Shown one piece after another: positions 34,526 to 43,970 of a stretch of 64,000 bases of DNA. The DNA is taken from positions 148,146 through 212,145 of the forward strand of contig JBIICY010000006.1 of the NCBI GenBank assembly GCA_044238605.1. Reading direction: 5' to 3'. Made by a program: the position numbers and the translations under genes. The stretch comes from UBA10438 sp044238605 (lineage in GTDB: Bacteria; Bacteroidota; Ignavibacteria; Kapaibacteriales; Kapaibacteriaceae). The notes under the pieces are model-generated. The model was not told the DNA's origin, searched no databases, and was given only the letters and a program-made list of their open reading frames with translations. Positions within the stretch are counted from its first letter, which is position 1, and each line of letters begins with the position of its first letter.

Positions 34526-36751
34526 ATGCATAAGCACACCCGGGAGATCATCCTCACCAATACGCTCACGGTGTTTAACGCTGTAAACGCCGTTATCATC
34601 GGTTTGCTCTATGCTGCCCTTGAGCATACAGGCGATACCCGATTGCTATGGGACGGCTTAGGCGTAGGTATTTCTTCGGTTATCAATACCGTGATGTCAA
34701 TCGTGCAAGAGTACAGGGCACATCTGGCATTGGAGAAAATCTCGGTACATGCAGACCTCCCTGTCAAAGTCCTGCGTTCCAACGGAATCACCCTGGCATC
34801 GGCAGATACGCTTTTGCCGAATGATGTTGTCCGTGTGGTTCGTGGCGATGTGATCCCCGCAGACGGAGTCGTGATCGATGCAGTGGCATGTCAGATCGAT
34901 ACATCGATGCTCACCGGAGAATCGGAGCTACTGAGTCTAGAGCAAGGGAGCAGCGTCTCTGGTGGTTCGTTCTGCACAGCCGGACAAGCCGATATTCGGC
35001 TTACTGCAGACCGCGAGCATTCGCTGTCGGGTAGGATTGAATCCCATGCTCAGAAGCTCGATCTCTCGCCATCTCCACTTCAGAAGAATGTCAATGCAAT
35101 CTTCGTATGGTCGTTTGGTCTTGCAGGTCTGTTCGCATGTATTGATCTGCTTCGTGACCCATCTACCATGCTCAATAATGTGGAGAGTATCCGCCGCGCT
35201 GCAACCCTTGTGCTTGGCTTGATCCCCGAGAGCCTCATTCTGCTTTCGACGATCACATTCATCGTGGGCACAATACGCATTCGAAAGCTTGGCATCATCG
35301 TGCAGCGCTTGGCTGCACTTGAGTCGTTTTCACAGGCAACAGATGTCTGCTTTGACAAAACAGGCACGCTTACCACAAACCACCTTGCCGTAGATGCATT
35401 TCTGCCACTCGGCATCACAACAACGGACGATGCGAATCGCTTAATCGGGGCTGTTGCTGGAGCACTAATAGATGATAGTCCACTGATCCTTGCCATCAGA
35501 AGCCATTTCCCCCAACAGGAACTGCGCTCGCTTGCCAACCAAACGGCGTTTACATCAGCAACAAAATTCAGCGCACTGCGCTTTAGCAACGAGAACCAAT
35601 CCTATGTGCTCGGAGCGGTAGAGGTGGTCTGCACTGTGGATCATCCTCAATGGAATCACATGCATGATGTGCTACGTGCATCAGGGGGCGAGCATAAGCG
35701 CTGTGTTGTGCTTGCATCTTCTGACGATCCAGAGCGCCCGTGCGGGGTCCACACACAACCGCTCTGCTGGGTTACGTTTCATGATGTTCTTCGCGACGAT
35801 GCACGGCAGACACTTGTGATGTTTCATGAAATGGGCATCAGGACACATGTTCTAACGGGTGACAGGATGGATACTGCCGCAGCCGTTGTTGAACAGCTTC
35901 AGCTTTCGTCGTCGTTAGTCCCCATTCATGCCCGCTGCACACCCGACGAAAAGTATCGCATCGTTGATGATCTCTGTTCACACGGCCATGTAATCATGAT
36001 CGGAGACGGCATCAACGACATTCCGGCGCTACGTCGCGCAGATGTTGGGATAGCCCCCTCACAGAGTTCTGCAGCAACCAAGCTGGTTGCCGACATTGTT
36101 CTTGAGGAAGGGGGCTTTGCAGATTTCCCGGCAATGATCGACGAAGGACGCACAGCCGTGCGCACAGTGCAGGCCGTTTCTACGATGTTCCTAACAAAGA
36201 ACGTGCTGCTCGTTCTGCTTACGCTCTCCTCATGGCTTTATGCTGCACCTTATGTGTTAAGTCCTCGCCGTGGCGCGCTCCTAAGTATCATTGGCATCGT
36301 TATTCCATCGATCTGCGTTACATGGTGGCCCTTACGCAGTGTTGCAACGAGGCGGTTCTTTCGGGAGCTTGTAACCAAGGTGCTGGCAGGATCGTTGGGA
36401 GCTGCTGCTTCGTATGCTCTGACGCAAGTTCTGTTTGCTGGACATCCTCAATTCGACAGCATTGCAGTGTATTCACTACTAACGTCCTTCCTTACGGCAT
36501 TTGTTCTTCAACACCGACAACATCGCCTAGCATACACTGGTGTGTCTATTGGAAGTCTCGCAGCCATTGGGTTGTTGATGATTCTACCAACGACAATCCC
36601 AGTCCTTTCCTTGATTCAGTCGTTCTATGAAATAGGCAACCTAGGAAGCAGTGCTTTTACGCCATTGCTAACTGCCGCTATGGGTAGTTTTGCCACGTCA
36701 TTCACGATAACAGCTGCAACGTGTCAACTCGCAAGATCCAACTGTTCGTAG
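34526..36751 (+). CDS. P-type cation-transporting ATPase, CtpE/P2-like, short N-terminus
   Basis: This 741-residue ATPase shows all core motifs: actuator TGES (IDTSMLTGESELL), phosphorylation loop CFDKTGTLTTNHL, and hinge MIGDGINDIPALRRADVG. The PEGL-type M4 motif is LGLIPESLILLST, which suggests a P2/P3-like cation pump rather than a heavy-metal P1B pump; no metal-binding Cys motif is seen. Hydrophobic pairs flank the core and the C-terminus has about six helices. The protein starts directly at the first membrane helix region: a stop at 34490 leaves no room for the usual N-terminal cytoplasmic segment. ATG 34526 or TTG 34517 are both possible. The last 31 bases overlap the GT39 gene. The ion is unknown; Ca2+ or Mg2+ is a guess. 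Confidence 0.85.
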   Translation: MHKHTREIILTNTLTVFNAVNAVIIGLLYAALEHTGDTRLLWDGLGVGISSVINTVMSIVQEYRAHLALEKISVHADLPVKVLRSNGITLASADTLLPNDVVRVVRGDVIPADGVVIDAVACQIDTSMLTGESELLSLEQGSSVSGGSFCTAGQADIRLTADREHSLSGRIESHAQKLDLSPSPLQKNVNAIFVWSFGLAGLFACIDLLRDPSTMLNNVESIRRAATLVLGLIPESLILLSTITFIVGTIRIRKLGIIVQRLAALESFSQATDVCFDKTGTLTTNHLAVDAFLPLGITTTDDANRLIGAVAGALIDDSPLILAIRSHFPQQELRSLANQTAFTSATKFSALRFSNENQSYVLGAVEVVCTVDHPQWNHMHDVLRASGGEHKRCVVLASSDDPERPCGVHTQPLCWVTFHDVLRDDARQTLVMFHEMGIRTHVLTGDRMDTAAAVVEQLQLSSSLVPIHARCTPDEKYRIVDDLCSHGHVIMIGDGINDIPALRRADVGIAPSQSSAATKLVADIVLEEGGFADFPAMIDEGRTAVRTVQAVSTMFLTKNVLLVLLTLSSWLYAAPYVLSPRRGALLSIIGIVIPSICVTWWPLRSVATRRFFRELVTKVLAGSLGAAASYALTQVLFAGHPQFDSIAVYSLLTSFLTAFVLQHRQHRLAYTGVSIGSLAAIGLLMILPTTIPVLSLIQSFYEIGNLGSSAFTPLLTAAMGSFATSFTITAATCQLARSNCS

Positions 36752-38331
36752 TCCTTTCTGCCCTTCTTGTTCTGCTCCCATCACTTGGAGCAGTGCGGCT
36801 GTTTGATTGGGACGAGATCAATTTTGCCGAGTCTGCTCGTGAAATGATCGAGACAGGAAACTACCTGCAGGTGCAGATAAACTACCGTCCGTTCTACGAG
36901 AAGCCCCCTCTCTTCATATGGTTGCAGGCGCTGTCCATGCAGGTGTTTGGCATAAACGAATTCGCGGCGCGGTTTCCGAATGTTGTTGTTGGCATTACAA
37001 CGTTGCTCGTTGCCTTCTCAGTAGGATCGCGCATACATTCACAACGATTCGGTGTTCTCTGGATGATCTGCTTTGCCGGAAGCCTCCTGCCGCATTTTTA
37101 TATGCGCTCCGGTATCATCGACCCCTTGTTTAACCTGCTCATATTTCTTGCGATCTGGTGGATCTATCGATCAGTGCAGGAACCATCGACATTTCGTTGG
37201 CCCCTTGCTGCTGGCATTGCTACGGGGCTTGCAGTACTCACAAAGGGTCCGGTAGGTCTTGGCCTTGTTGGTCTTACATCGATTATCGCATGGTTTGTAA
37301 CACACAGGACGTTGCCGTTTCCCTGGAAGACGCTCTTCGTTGTTCTTTCCATTGCATTGGTCGTTCCATCGCTCTGGATCGGTGCAGAGTATTTGCAGCA
37401 TGGCCCCACGTTTATCAGAGAGAACCTTGCCTATCAGTGGCGTCTGTTAACCACCGGCGAGGCAGGTCATGCACAGCCATGGTATTACCATCTCGTTGTG
37501 GTTGCCATTGGCTGCTTTCCTGCATCGGTCTTTGTTTGGCAGGGGGCACGCAGCTCGCCACATGATCAGCCAGAGCAGCATGCATTTCGACTATGGATGC
37601 TCGTGCTCTTCTGTGTTGTTATGGTTGTTTTCTCTGCTGTTACTACGAAGATCGTTCACTACAGCTCGCTAGCCTACCTACCGCTCACGTACCTTGCCGC
37701 AAGGGCTGTCAATCGACGTTTCGATGAGAGCTCTCCGGGGCTTTCTCGGCTGCAGGTTGTTGGACTTCTAACACTTGCTACGCTGCTCTCTGCCGTGTTT
37801 TGCATTGTGCCCTGGGCATTTATGCACAAAGAGTGGCTCCTCGGCTTGCCAACATTTCGCGATGTCTATCTCCGTGCTGCAATGACCCGAGATGTTCAGT
37901 GGCTCGGCATAGAGCCATACATTGGCGTGATCATACTCGTAAGCACGATCATAACGCTCGTTACGATAAGGAGTCGTCCACGCATTGCAATTGGATCGCT
38001 CTTTGGTGGAGGCGTCCTCATGCTTACACTGTTTCTCCCACTTGTTGCTCCGCGGATTGAAGCCTACACGCAAGGGGCTGCGCTAGATTTTTATGAATCA
38101 CTTTGTAGCACAGGACAGTCCGTTGAGCCCCTTTCCATGAAGAGCTATGCACACTTGTTTTATACGCAAAAACCGCAAAATCTTGCCGGCATAGAGCCAA
38201 CATGGTATGTATGCCGCATCAACAACATCGACGAGTGGAAGGCAGACCCAAGTAAGACTGTGGTTGATACCGCAGGAGCATTTGTCATTTACCGTCGGAC
38301 TTCGCTTCTGCAGCAGCCCCGTATCCCGTAA
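36721..38331 (+). CDS. Glycosyltransferase family 39 / ArnT-like membrane protein
   Basis: This 536-residue polytopic protein has about 11-12 hydrophobic helices. Its first periplasmic loop carries the GT39/ArnT acidic motif (FDWDEINFAESAREMIETG), then YEKPPLFIWLQALS and AARFPNVV. Such enzymes move a sugar from a polyprenyl-phosphate donor to lipid A, protein or another acceptor in the periplasm. The start is GTG at 36721, inside the end of the ATPase gene. The 3' end overlaps the convergent DUF1573 gene by 47 bases. The acceptor cannot be predicted from neighbours. Confidence 0.85.
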   Translation: MSTRKIQLFVVLSALLVLLPSLGAVRLFDWDEINFAESAREMIETGNYLQVQINYRPFYEKPPLFIWLQALSMQVFGINEFAARFPNVVVGITTLLVAFSVGSRIHSQRFGVLWMICFAGSLLPHFYMRSGIIDPLFNLLIFLAIWWIYRSVQEPSTFRWPLAAGIATGLAVLTKGPVGLGLVGLTSIIAWFVTHRTLPFPWKTLFVVLSIALVVPSLWIGAEYLQHGPTFIRENLAYQWRLLTTGEAGHAQPWYYHLVVVAIGCFPASVFVWQGARSSPHDQPEQHAFRLWMLVLFCVVMVVFSAVTTKIVHYSSLAYLPLTYLAARAVNRRFDESSPGLSRLQVVGLLTLATLLSAVFCIVPWAFMHKEWLLGLPTFRDVYLRAAMTRDVQWLGIEPYIGVIILVSTIITLVTIRSRPRIAIGSLFGGGVLMLTLFLPLVAPRIEAYTQGAALDFYESLCSTGQSVEPLSMKSYAHLFYTQKPQNLAGIEPTWYVCRINNIDEWKADPSKTVVDTAGAFVIYRRTSLLQQPRIP

Positions 38332-38998
38332 GCTCCATTGTTTCGTAGTTCTCGAGCGATGTTTCGAGCTTTAACTGCACGGTGAATGGCCCCTTCATAG
38401 TGGGAACATATTCAACCTCGATGGTAACAGGCTTTCCCTTTTCAGACGTCATTGTTGAAGCCGAGACAACTCTGAGTCCATCGGTAAGCGGCACGGGGCG
38501 GATCATTACTGGTCTATCTACGAACGTATTCACCGTAACTGTTGCACGTGTGGGCTGTCCGGCAACTCCGGCGTTAAACCCAAGGAAGCTCGATGATAGC
38601 TGTATCGGACGCTGGATCTCGGCTCGTAACTGTAACACATGCGAGCCAGCTGAGTCGTTTGCGAAGACCGTTACATACTTCGAGATCTTGCCACTACCCG
38701 CAGGAAGATTCAGCGTCACGTTCATCGCCGTCTCTTCTCCTGGCTGAAGTGAATCTTTCTCAATCGGCGCAGTCGTGCATCCGCATTGTGGGCGCACGCT
38801 TGTGATCACGAGAAGTTTATCGCCAACATTCTTAATCGGAATACGAGCCTTCACTGATTGCACACTCGTGATTGGGCCTTCAGGAGTAACACTTTCCCAA
38901 TTCTGCTCGGTCTGCATTTGCAGACGTGGTTGCGCCTGCATGATAGCCGCAGCACTGCAGAGAAAAGAAATGAACATCAATGCACGAGTCTTGGTCAT
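38285..38998 (-). CDS. DUF1573 domain secreted protein
   Basis: This 237-residue protein has a signal peptide (ALMFISFLCSAAAIMQA). A DUF1573 Ig-like domain follows, recognised by IPIKNVGDKLLVITSVRPQ, CGCTTAPIEKDSLQPGE and KYVTVFANDSAG. These domains are abundant in Bacteroidota envelopes, with no assigned biochemical role. A second beta domain (residues ~140-230) completes it. It is divergent from the lytic transglycosylase gene, with only 22 bases between start codons. Confidence 0.88.
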   Translation of the reverse strand: MTKTRALMFISFLCSAAAIMQAQPRLQMQTEQNWESVTPEGPITSVQSVKARIPIKNVGDKLLVITSVRPQCGCTTAPIEKDSLQPGEETAMNVTLNLPAGSGKISKYVTVFANDSAGSHVLQLRAEIQRPIQLSSSFLGFNAGVAGQPTRATVTVNTFVDRPVMIRPVPLTDGLRVVSASTMTSEKGKPVTIEVEYVPTMKGPFTVQLKLETSLENYETMELTGYGAAAEAKSDGK

Positions 38999-39020
38999 GG
39001 GTACGTCTTCATCGTAGATT

Positions 39021-39959
39021 ATGCGGATAATGATACCAGCAACAACACTTGCCTACATAGTCTCTGCAGGCGTGGCCATTACCGTCTCGCTGTTCGGCTA
39101 TTTGCATACACAGCAGGAACCAACTCAAGAAGATAGATCGCCCCTTACCGGAGTAAGTGCTGCACCACTTGAGCGTGCAGCACGCATAGCCCGCGCCGGC
39201 GGTGTTGATTCGGCCTACATTGAGTTGTTGCTAGCTGACAGCCTAACTGCGTTCAACGCAAAATACGTGAAGAACAACGTTACCAATTTTGCATCCGCGT
39301 CCAAAGCAGACTACTCACACAACTTCACGCCAGAGGCCGTAAGCAACGTACGCGAGTTTGTACAATCTCACGACTCCACTCTCCAGCTCGCCAAGCAGCG
39401 CTTTGGCGTGCCACCGAATGTGATTGCTGCGCTTATGTGGGTAGAGACAAAGCATGGACGTGTCACAGGCAAGCACCATGTTCCCAGCGTGTACCTTTCG
39501 GTGCTTCTTTCATCGGAACCCGAGTATCTAGAATCGAACACGCAGGTTGTTTTGAAGGCCAAGGAGCTCGATTCTACAAAGCACGACAGCATCTATGCAT
39601 CCATAGAAAAGCGTGCACAGCGCAAGGTTACCTGGGCCACATCACAGCTTAAGGCACTAGCCACAATCCAGAAAAACAAGACGATGAATACGCTTGTGCT
39701 AAGGGGCTCATGGGCAGGTGCATTCGGATATACGCAGTTCTTACCGTCATCGTACCTCTCTTGGGCTGCCGACGGTACAAGCGATGGCCTTATTGACCTG
39801 TATGTATTCGGCGATGCGATCTTTAGCGTAGCAAACTACCTCGACCGCGCTGGATGGGGCTCCTCAGACGAACAGCAGCGAAAGGCCATTCATCACTACA
39901 ACAACAGCGATGATTACGTCAATGCCGTACTGAAGCTAGCGAGGATGAGTAGCGAGTAG
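39021..39959 (+). CDS. MltB-like lytic transglycosylase (SLT_2 / GH103)
   Basis: This 312-residue protein has an N-terminal membrane helix (TTLAYIVSAGVAITVSLFGYL) and then the MltB core: RFGVPPNVIAALMWVETKHG with the catalytic Glu, LKALATIQKN, and GSWAGAFGYTQFLPSSYL, followed by FGDAIFSVANYLDRAGW. It cleaves peptidoglycan glycan strands to give 1,6-anhydromuramoyl ends. The last codons (MSSE stop) come from the heptad array that starts at 39947, so the repeat supplies both the tail and the TAG stop. Confidence 0.9.
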   Translation: MRIMIPATTLAYIVSAGVAITVSLFGYLHTQQEPTQEDRSPLTGVSAAPLERAARIARAGGVDSAYIELLLADSLTAFNAKYVKNNVTNFASASKADYSHNFTPEAVSNVREFVQSHDSTLQLAKQRFGVPPNVIAALMWVETKHGRVTGKHHVPSVYLSVLLSSEPEYLESNTQVVLKAKELDSTKHDSIYASIEKRAQRKVTWATSQLKALATIQKNKTMNTLVLRGSWAGAFGYTQFLPSSYLSWAADGTSDGLIDLYVFGDAIFSVANYLDRAGWGSSDEQQRKAIHHYNNSDDYVNAVLKLARMSSE

Positions 39960-39995
39960 CGAACAGCGAGTAGCGAACAGCGAACAGCGAGTAGT
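39947..39995 (+). repeat. Heptad array C (7 units of GAGTAGC/GAACAGC)
   Basis: Seven units run from inside the last codons of the lytic transglycosylase gene into the following intergenic region, with one changed base in the last unit. On the sense strand of that gene the unit is GAGTAGC/GAACAGC, as at other arrays. Confidence 0.95.
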
Positions 39996-40042
39996 GAATG
40001 TTAAGGTGGCTGCAGTACTGTCTAACGTCCCATAGAGGGGGT

Positions 40043-40381
40043 TTATGAATCCGCGTGATTTCCAGAGAAATCAGGCGTCCAGACAGGAACCCGCGACGTA
40101 TCAGGATGCAATTCGTCGGCAATGGCAATCAGCGAGCTTACATCTGGGATAAGGGGCGATTCAGGATCGAGATGAACAACTTCGTTGTCAATCATCGTGA
40201 CGATTTTTGTGCCCGTACGTTTCGCACGAGCTGTTATATCAAGACTCATGCGAACCAATGCCGCAGCTTCTTTGCTGCGCCTTATGTCTCTTGAGAGTAG
40301 ATCATTCTTCAATGCTTCGACCACTTCCTGTGGCGATTTCCTCGGGTGGTTGAGGAACTCCGTAATACAGTCTCCATTCAT
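40043..40381 (-). CDS. Small protein downstream of zeta-like toxin, possible antitoxin
   Basis: This 112-residue, mostly helical and charged protein begins MNGDCITEFLNHPRKSPQEV. The start at 40381 has AGGA nine bases upstream; the longer frame from 40429 has no better signal. I recognise no family. A helix-turn-helix is not obvious, but a central Arg/Lys-rich helix (LLSRDIRRSKEAAALVRMSL) might bind nucleic acid or the partner. The frame overlaps the 3' end of the zeta-like gene by 80 bases, which implies co-expression. Calling it an antitoxin rests only on this position. Confidence 0.5.
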   Translation of the reverse strand: MNGDCITEFLNHPRKSPQEVVEALKNDLLSRDIRRSKEAAALVRMSLDITARAKRTGTKIVTMIDNEVVHLDPESPLIPDVSSLIAIADELHPDTSRVPVWTPDFSGNHADS

Positions 40382-40835
40382 GAGATAGCTTCCTGTATAA
40401 TGAGAAGAAGTTCGTGTAGCTTCTATCAAATCGTCTCAGCTGGTCCATTAGTGGTATGTCATGTCCGCCCGATGCAGCTCGAATTGCTACGCGTTCTATC
40501 GTCACTCTGACCGATGGTACCCATAGAATAATAATCGCAATATAATATGCCATGTCGCTCGCCTGACGCAACCGTTGCGCCAGGGACTTACCAGACAATA
40601 TACTTTCGATTGCAAACGATTGACGTAGCTGAACCAGTTCGTCAAACCTTTGTAGTACGATCCGAGCAGCGAGCACTTGAGCATTTAACGCTTCGTCACT
40701 GGCAACCTCACGTGCAATTGCGTCAGGATCGATATAGCATGAGCAATCATCAACAGTTTTGAGATACCACTCCGCAAAGGTGGATTTCCCAACTCCATTG
40801 GGTCCTGCGATGACAATAATGCAAGGGTGTCGCAC
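40302..40835 (-). CDS. Zeta-toxin-like P-loop kinase
   Basis: This 177-residue protein opens PCIIVIAGPNGVGKSTFAEW, a Walker A P-loop, followed by YIDPDAIAREVA and FAIESILSGKS, as in zeta toxins and related AAA kinases that phosphorylate UDP-N-acetylglucosamine or other small substrates. A late Arg-containing helix (RRFDRSYTNFF) would line the nucleotide pocket. The gene is the first of a two-gene unit with an overlapping small gene downstream, the opposite of the usual epsilon-zeta order. The region around 40480-40560 is visibly AT-richer than its neighbours, hinting at acquisition by transfer. There is no other evidence that it is toxic. Confidence 0.75.
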   Translation of the reverse strand: MRHPCIIVIAGPNGVGKSTFAEWYLKTVDDCSCYIDPDAIAREVASDEALNAQVLAARIVLQRFDELVQLRQSFAIESILSGKSLAQRLRQASDMAYYIAIIILWVPSVRVTIERVAIRAASGGHDIPLMDQLRRFDRSYTNFFSLYRKLSHEWRLYYGVPQPPEEIATGSGRSIEE

Positions 40836-40885
40836 ATAGTACTAGTGCGACGAGCATCGCCAAACGTGACATTTGTCCGCAGCTG

Positions 40886-42304
40886 TTACTTGTTCGACGC
40901 TGCCACTACCGCCCCAATCACAACGTTGTGCTCCGTGCGTGTTCCACGACGTTCACATACTATGCGCGCAATCCCTCCCGGTTGAAGCGCCGCCACAATG
41001 CGGGCTGCATCGTCAGAATTTTGGATTGGCTGTCCATTGATCGACAACAATTTATCGCCGTCATCAAGGCCGGCATGATAGCTCGGTCCGTGGCGCTGCA
41101 CACGTGAGAGCATCGGAACGCCTGAGGTTACCACAACCGTAGCGCCAAGATGTGGACGAAGTTTAGCAAGTCTATCTCGTTGCTCGAATGGAATTTCCAT
41201 GGAGTCCAGCACAACGTCCACGGACATTGTATCGCCGCTGCGTCCAACACCTACTGTGATTCGTTGGCCGGGACGAAACATGGCCATGTATTGAATGATA
41301 TTGTCCTTTGTTCGCACGATCATTCCGTTGAGCGTGCGAATGATGTCACCTGTTTTGATTCCTGCACGTTCTGCGGCACCACCGGGCTTCATGCGATCTA
41401 CGATCACTGTTTCTTCCACTTTGGAGCGGTCGTACACCAGCGATGAATCGAAGCTCTCTGACCGCGCAGCAACGCCAATGCTTGGACGTGAAATTCTGCC
41501 ATCATCGCGGAGATCTTCATAGACGGCAATAACGAGGTCGGTAGATAACGCGAGACCATATCCCACGTTATATCCAGACCTTGAGAGGATTGCTGTATTG
41601 ATTCCTACAAGGTCACCTTGTAAACGGAATAACCCGCCCCCTGAGTTGCCGGGATTTATAGCAGCGTCGGTCTGAATGAAGCGCGTAACAGAGTATCCAT
41701 CATCTGCGAGATCATCCCGATTCACTGCTGAGATTACGCCAGATGTAACGGTAAAGGTGAGTCCTAATGGACTACCGATTGCCAGTACGAGTTCTCCAAG
41801 CCGCACAGAACTTGGCATTGCAAATCGCGCTGCAACAAGATTGTTTGCGTAGATCCGAATGAGAGCCAGATCCGACGACGGGTCTGACCCTACAACATGA
41901 GCGTAGTAACGCCTACCATCATGCAGTGTAACCAGAATAGAATCTTCGTCGATGTTGTCAATGACGTGATGATTCGTCAGGATGTACCCCTGATTATCGA
42001 TCACTACCCCTGACCCTACGCTTCCTTTGGGAAGTCGATCGAGATCTAGCTCCTCACCTAATCTCTTGGCGTGTTCCTCAAGATGCTTGAGTCGCTTGCG
42101 TGTAACCTTACTAACGCCAACATTTATGCTTACAACAGACTTCTTGCACGTCTCTGCAGCATTTGTGAAGGCAGTACTTAATGCCACTGCATCCACGCTC
42201 TGTGCAGACATATCCGCAACAGCAAGGATCAGCAAGAGAAGAGCTAGACTAGAAGTCAAACTTCTCGCCTTCCTTGCGCTGCTTAAGCGTCGGGAACGGA
42301 ACAT
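40886..42304 (-). CDS. HtrA/Do-type periplasmic serine protease with two PDZ domains
   Basis: This 472-residue protease has a signal or anchor segment (SLTSSLALLLLILAVADMSA), a trypsin-like domain with catalytic His (ILTNHHVIDNI), Asp (SSDLALIRI) and Ser (INPGNSGGGLF), and two C-terminal PDZ domains (VDRMKPGGAAERAGIKTGD and a second near LDDGDKLLSINGQPI). It degrades or refolds damaged envelope proteins. The start at 42304 was chosen because the signal sequence follows it; the gene then overlaps the end of the preceding lipoprotein gene by 56 bases. It is the third gene of a minus-strand run starting with the 249-residue envelope protein. Confidence 0.9.
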   Translation of the reverse strand: MFRSRRLSSARKARSLTSSLALLLLILAVADMSAQSVDAVALSTAFTNAAETCKKSVVSINVGVSKVTRKRLKHLEEHAKRLGEELDLDRLPKGSVGSGVVIDNQGYILTNHHVIDNIDEDSILVTLHDGRRYYAHVVGSDPSSDLALIRIYANNLVAARFAMPSSVRLGELVLAIGSPLGLTFTVTSGVISAVNRDDLADDGYSVTRFIQTDAAINPGNSGGGLFRLQGDLVGINTAILSRSGYNVGYGLALSTDLVIAVYEDLRDDGRISRPSIGVAARSESFDSSLVYDRSKVEETVIVDRMKPGGAAERAGIKTGDIIRTLNGMIVRTKDNIIQYMAMFRPGQRITVGVGRSGDTMSVDVVLDSMEIPFEQRDRLAKLRPHLGATVVVTSGVPMLSRVQRHGPSYHAGLDDGDKLLSINGQPIQNSDDAARIVAALQPGGIARIVCERRGTRTEHNVVIGAVVAASNK

Positions 42305-43172
42305 AGGAACCCTGCCAGTACTTCGGGTTGAAGATCCTCTCGACAGCAACCTTTGCTGCATCAACGTACGTATCGCGACCACTTTCGATAATGGCTTCGT
42401 TAACAGCAATACTCAATGCCTGGTTAGAAAAGTTCGGCGTCTGCGCATTAGATACAAGACCATAATACGCGCTACTCCAGAGGATACGCCCGGTTTTTAC
42501 GTCAACAAGAGCGGCGCTTGGAATAACGAGAAAACCCTCGTAATAACTAACGTTTATGATCGTTGTGCGAGAGTTATAGCCAGACACAGTGTTCGTGCCA
42601 GAAATTTTCTGCCAACGATTGAACAACGTATAGGTGATCATGAATGCAGCATCGTAACCAGATTTAGCTGCATGACTCAAAATAGCTTCACTCGTCACGA
42701 TCCCCTTGTGCGGCGCATCCGTGGCAGCTTGTGCCTTATACCCACGTTCTTCGAGCTGCTTCTGCAATGCTAGCGCAACCTCAAAGCTTGTACCTGCATT
42801 TGCTGAATCGGTTCGCAGCTTAAATGGTATTTCGATCTTATCGGGATAATGACTCGGCGTAAATCCATATGGATCGGTACCATTCATACGCGTAATCAAC
42901 GGACCTGCATATGGGAACGGAACGAGATAGAACGGCAGAATACCAGCCATATACATTCCGATTGTTGACTCCTTGATGGATTTAATTTTTCCATCAGACA
43001 ATGCATAGACACCGATTGAAGTAAACTTCATCGTGTCGAGCCCCTTTGCTTTCTCTGTTTGGTAATGCATACCCATTTGTGATAGCGAAAGGCCATAGCA
43101 ACCAGAGAGGAAAACAGCATTCGTAACCAAGAGCGCTACAAGAGCCCATTTCATGAGATGCGTTGTGTTCAT
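42249..43172 (-). CDS. Predicted lipoprotein of unknown function
   Basis: This 307-residue protein has a lipoprotein signal (WALVALLVTNAVFLSGCYG) with the lipobox LSGC. The mature part includes SFEVALALQKQLEERGYKAQ, DAAFMITYTLF and LVDVKTGRILWSSAYYGLV, a pattern seen in periplasmic lipoproteins that deliver stress-linked outer-membrane factors; I cannot name the family. The start at 43172 makes a 4-base overlap with the upstream gene, and the 3' end overlaps the HtrA gene. The joint arrangement suggests a shared envelope-quality role, as an inference. Confidence 0.75.
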   Translation of the reverse strand: MNTTHLMKWALVALLVTNAVFLSGCYGLSLSQMGMHYQTEKAKGLDTMKFTSIGVYALSDGKIKSIKESTIGMYMAGILPFYLVPFPYAGPLITRMNGTDPYGFTPSHYPDKIEIPFKLRTDSANAGTSFEVALALQKQLEERGYKAQAATDAPHKGIVTSEAILSHAAKSGYDAAFMITYTLFNRWQKISGTNTVSGYNSRTTIINVSYYEGFLVIPSAALVDVKTGRILWSSAYYGLVSNAQTPNFSNQALSIAVNEAIIESGRDTYVDAAKVAVERIFNPKYWQGSYVPFPTLKQRKEGEKFDF

Positions 43173-43918
43173 TGGGCACCCGTCGGGTATTGTGGTCGGT
43201 TCAAGTTCAGTGCAACTTCTACATGGATGCCAGCTTGGAAGTACGAATCCTCTACATCTACAAATCGCGGTTCTGTGGTAAACGTCTTCATGCCTGTTCC
43301 CAACTCGAAGTATGGTCCAGCATTGAGTGCAACTCCACCAACAGGAACTCGCAGAAGCGCGCCCATCTGAAGATTGGCGTAAATACCGCTCTCTGCATTC
43401 ACACGTTCTGCCCATCCAAATGATCCATCAAAGAGGAAGCGCATTCCAACGCTTTCCGATGAGCCAGTGTGTGCTGAAAGTCCACCTCCATAGCGTGTTT
43501 CTGTAATCGACGTTACCTCTTCTCTGCCGTAGTAATCGGTATAAACGCTCGAAGCTGATGCGAAGCCCATTTCGAGGACAGCTGCAATAAAGCCATCGCG
43601 TCCAACTGTGCGCGGCATCAACCGTATGTATGTTGCCTCTGGACGCATCTCAAATCCAACCTGCCAGGCATCGTAATAGACCATCACGCCTGCTCGCATT
43701 GGATTTGCAAAAGACGTTCCCTCATCGGGCTTTCCAAACAATGGTAGCGATCCATGAGCGATCACCCCAAATGGCACAGGCACACTCGCCTGATACCAAT
43801 CCTTTGGATTGTCTGCCGCAAAGGGGTCAACGTGTTCAGATTCTTGCCCGTAGCATCCAAGTGTGAAGGCTACAAAGGCCGCAATTCCAAGAATTGATTT
43901 TGCCCATAAGGGGCTCAT
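43169..43918 (-). CDS. Predicted outer-membrane or lipoprotein beta-barrel-like protein
   Basis: This 249-residue protein begins MSPLWAKSILGIAAFVAFTLGCYG, where the LGC could be a lipobox or a simple signal end. The mature part is rich in alternating beta strands (MVYYDAWQVGFEMRPEATYI, GLSAHTGSSESVGMRFLFDG) and ends in a LNLNRPQYPTGAQ tail rather than an aromatic, so a typical outer-membrane barrel is possible but not proven. The ATG at 43918 was preferred over an upstream start since the hydrophobic signal begins there. It leads a three-gene run with the lipoprotein and HtrA genes, all overlapping. Confidence 0.65.
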   Translation of the reverse strand: MSPLWAKSILGIAAFVAFTLGCYGQESEHVDPFAADNPKDWYQASVPVPFGVIAHGSLPLFGKPDEGTSFANPMRAGVMVYYDAWQVGFEMRPEATYIRLMPRTVGRDGFIAAVLEMGFASASSVYTDYYGREEVTSITETRYGGGLSAHTGSSESVGMRFLFDGSFGWAERVNAESGIYANLQMGALLRVPVGGVALNAGPYFELGTGMKTFTTEPRFVDVEDSYFQAGIHVEVALNLNRPQYPTGAQ

Positions 43919-43970
43919 TCGGCGTTGTCTGTGCATGTAAATGACTTCTAATGATGTTGACTATAAATCA

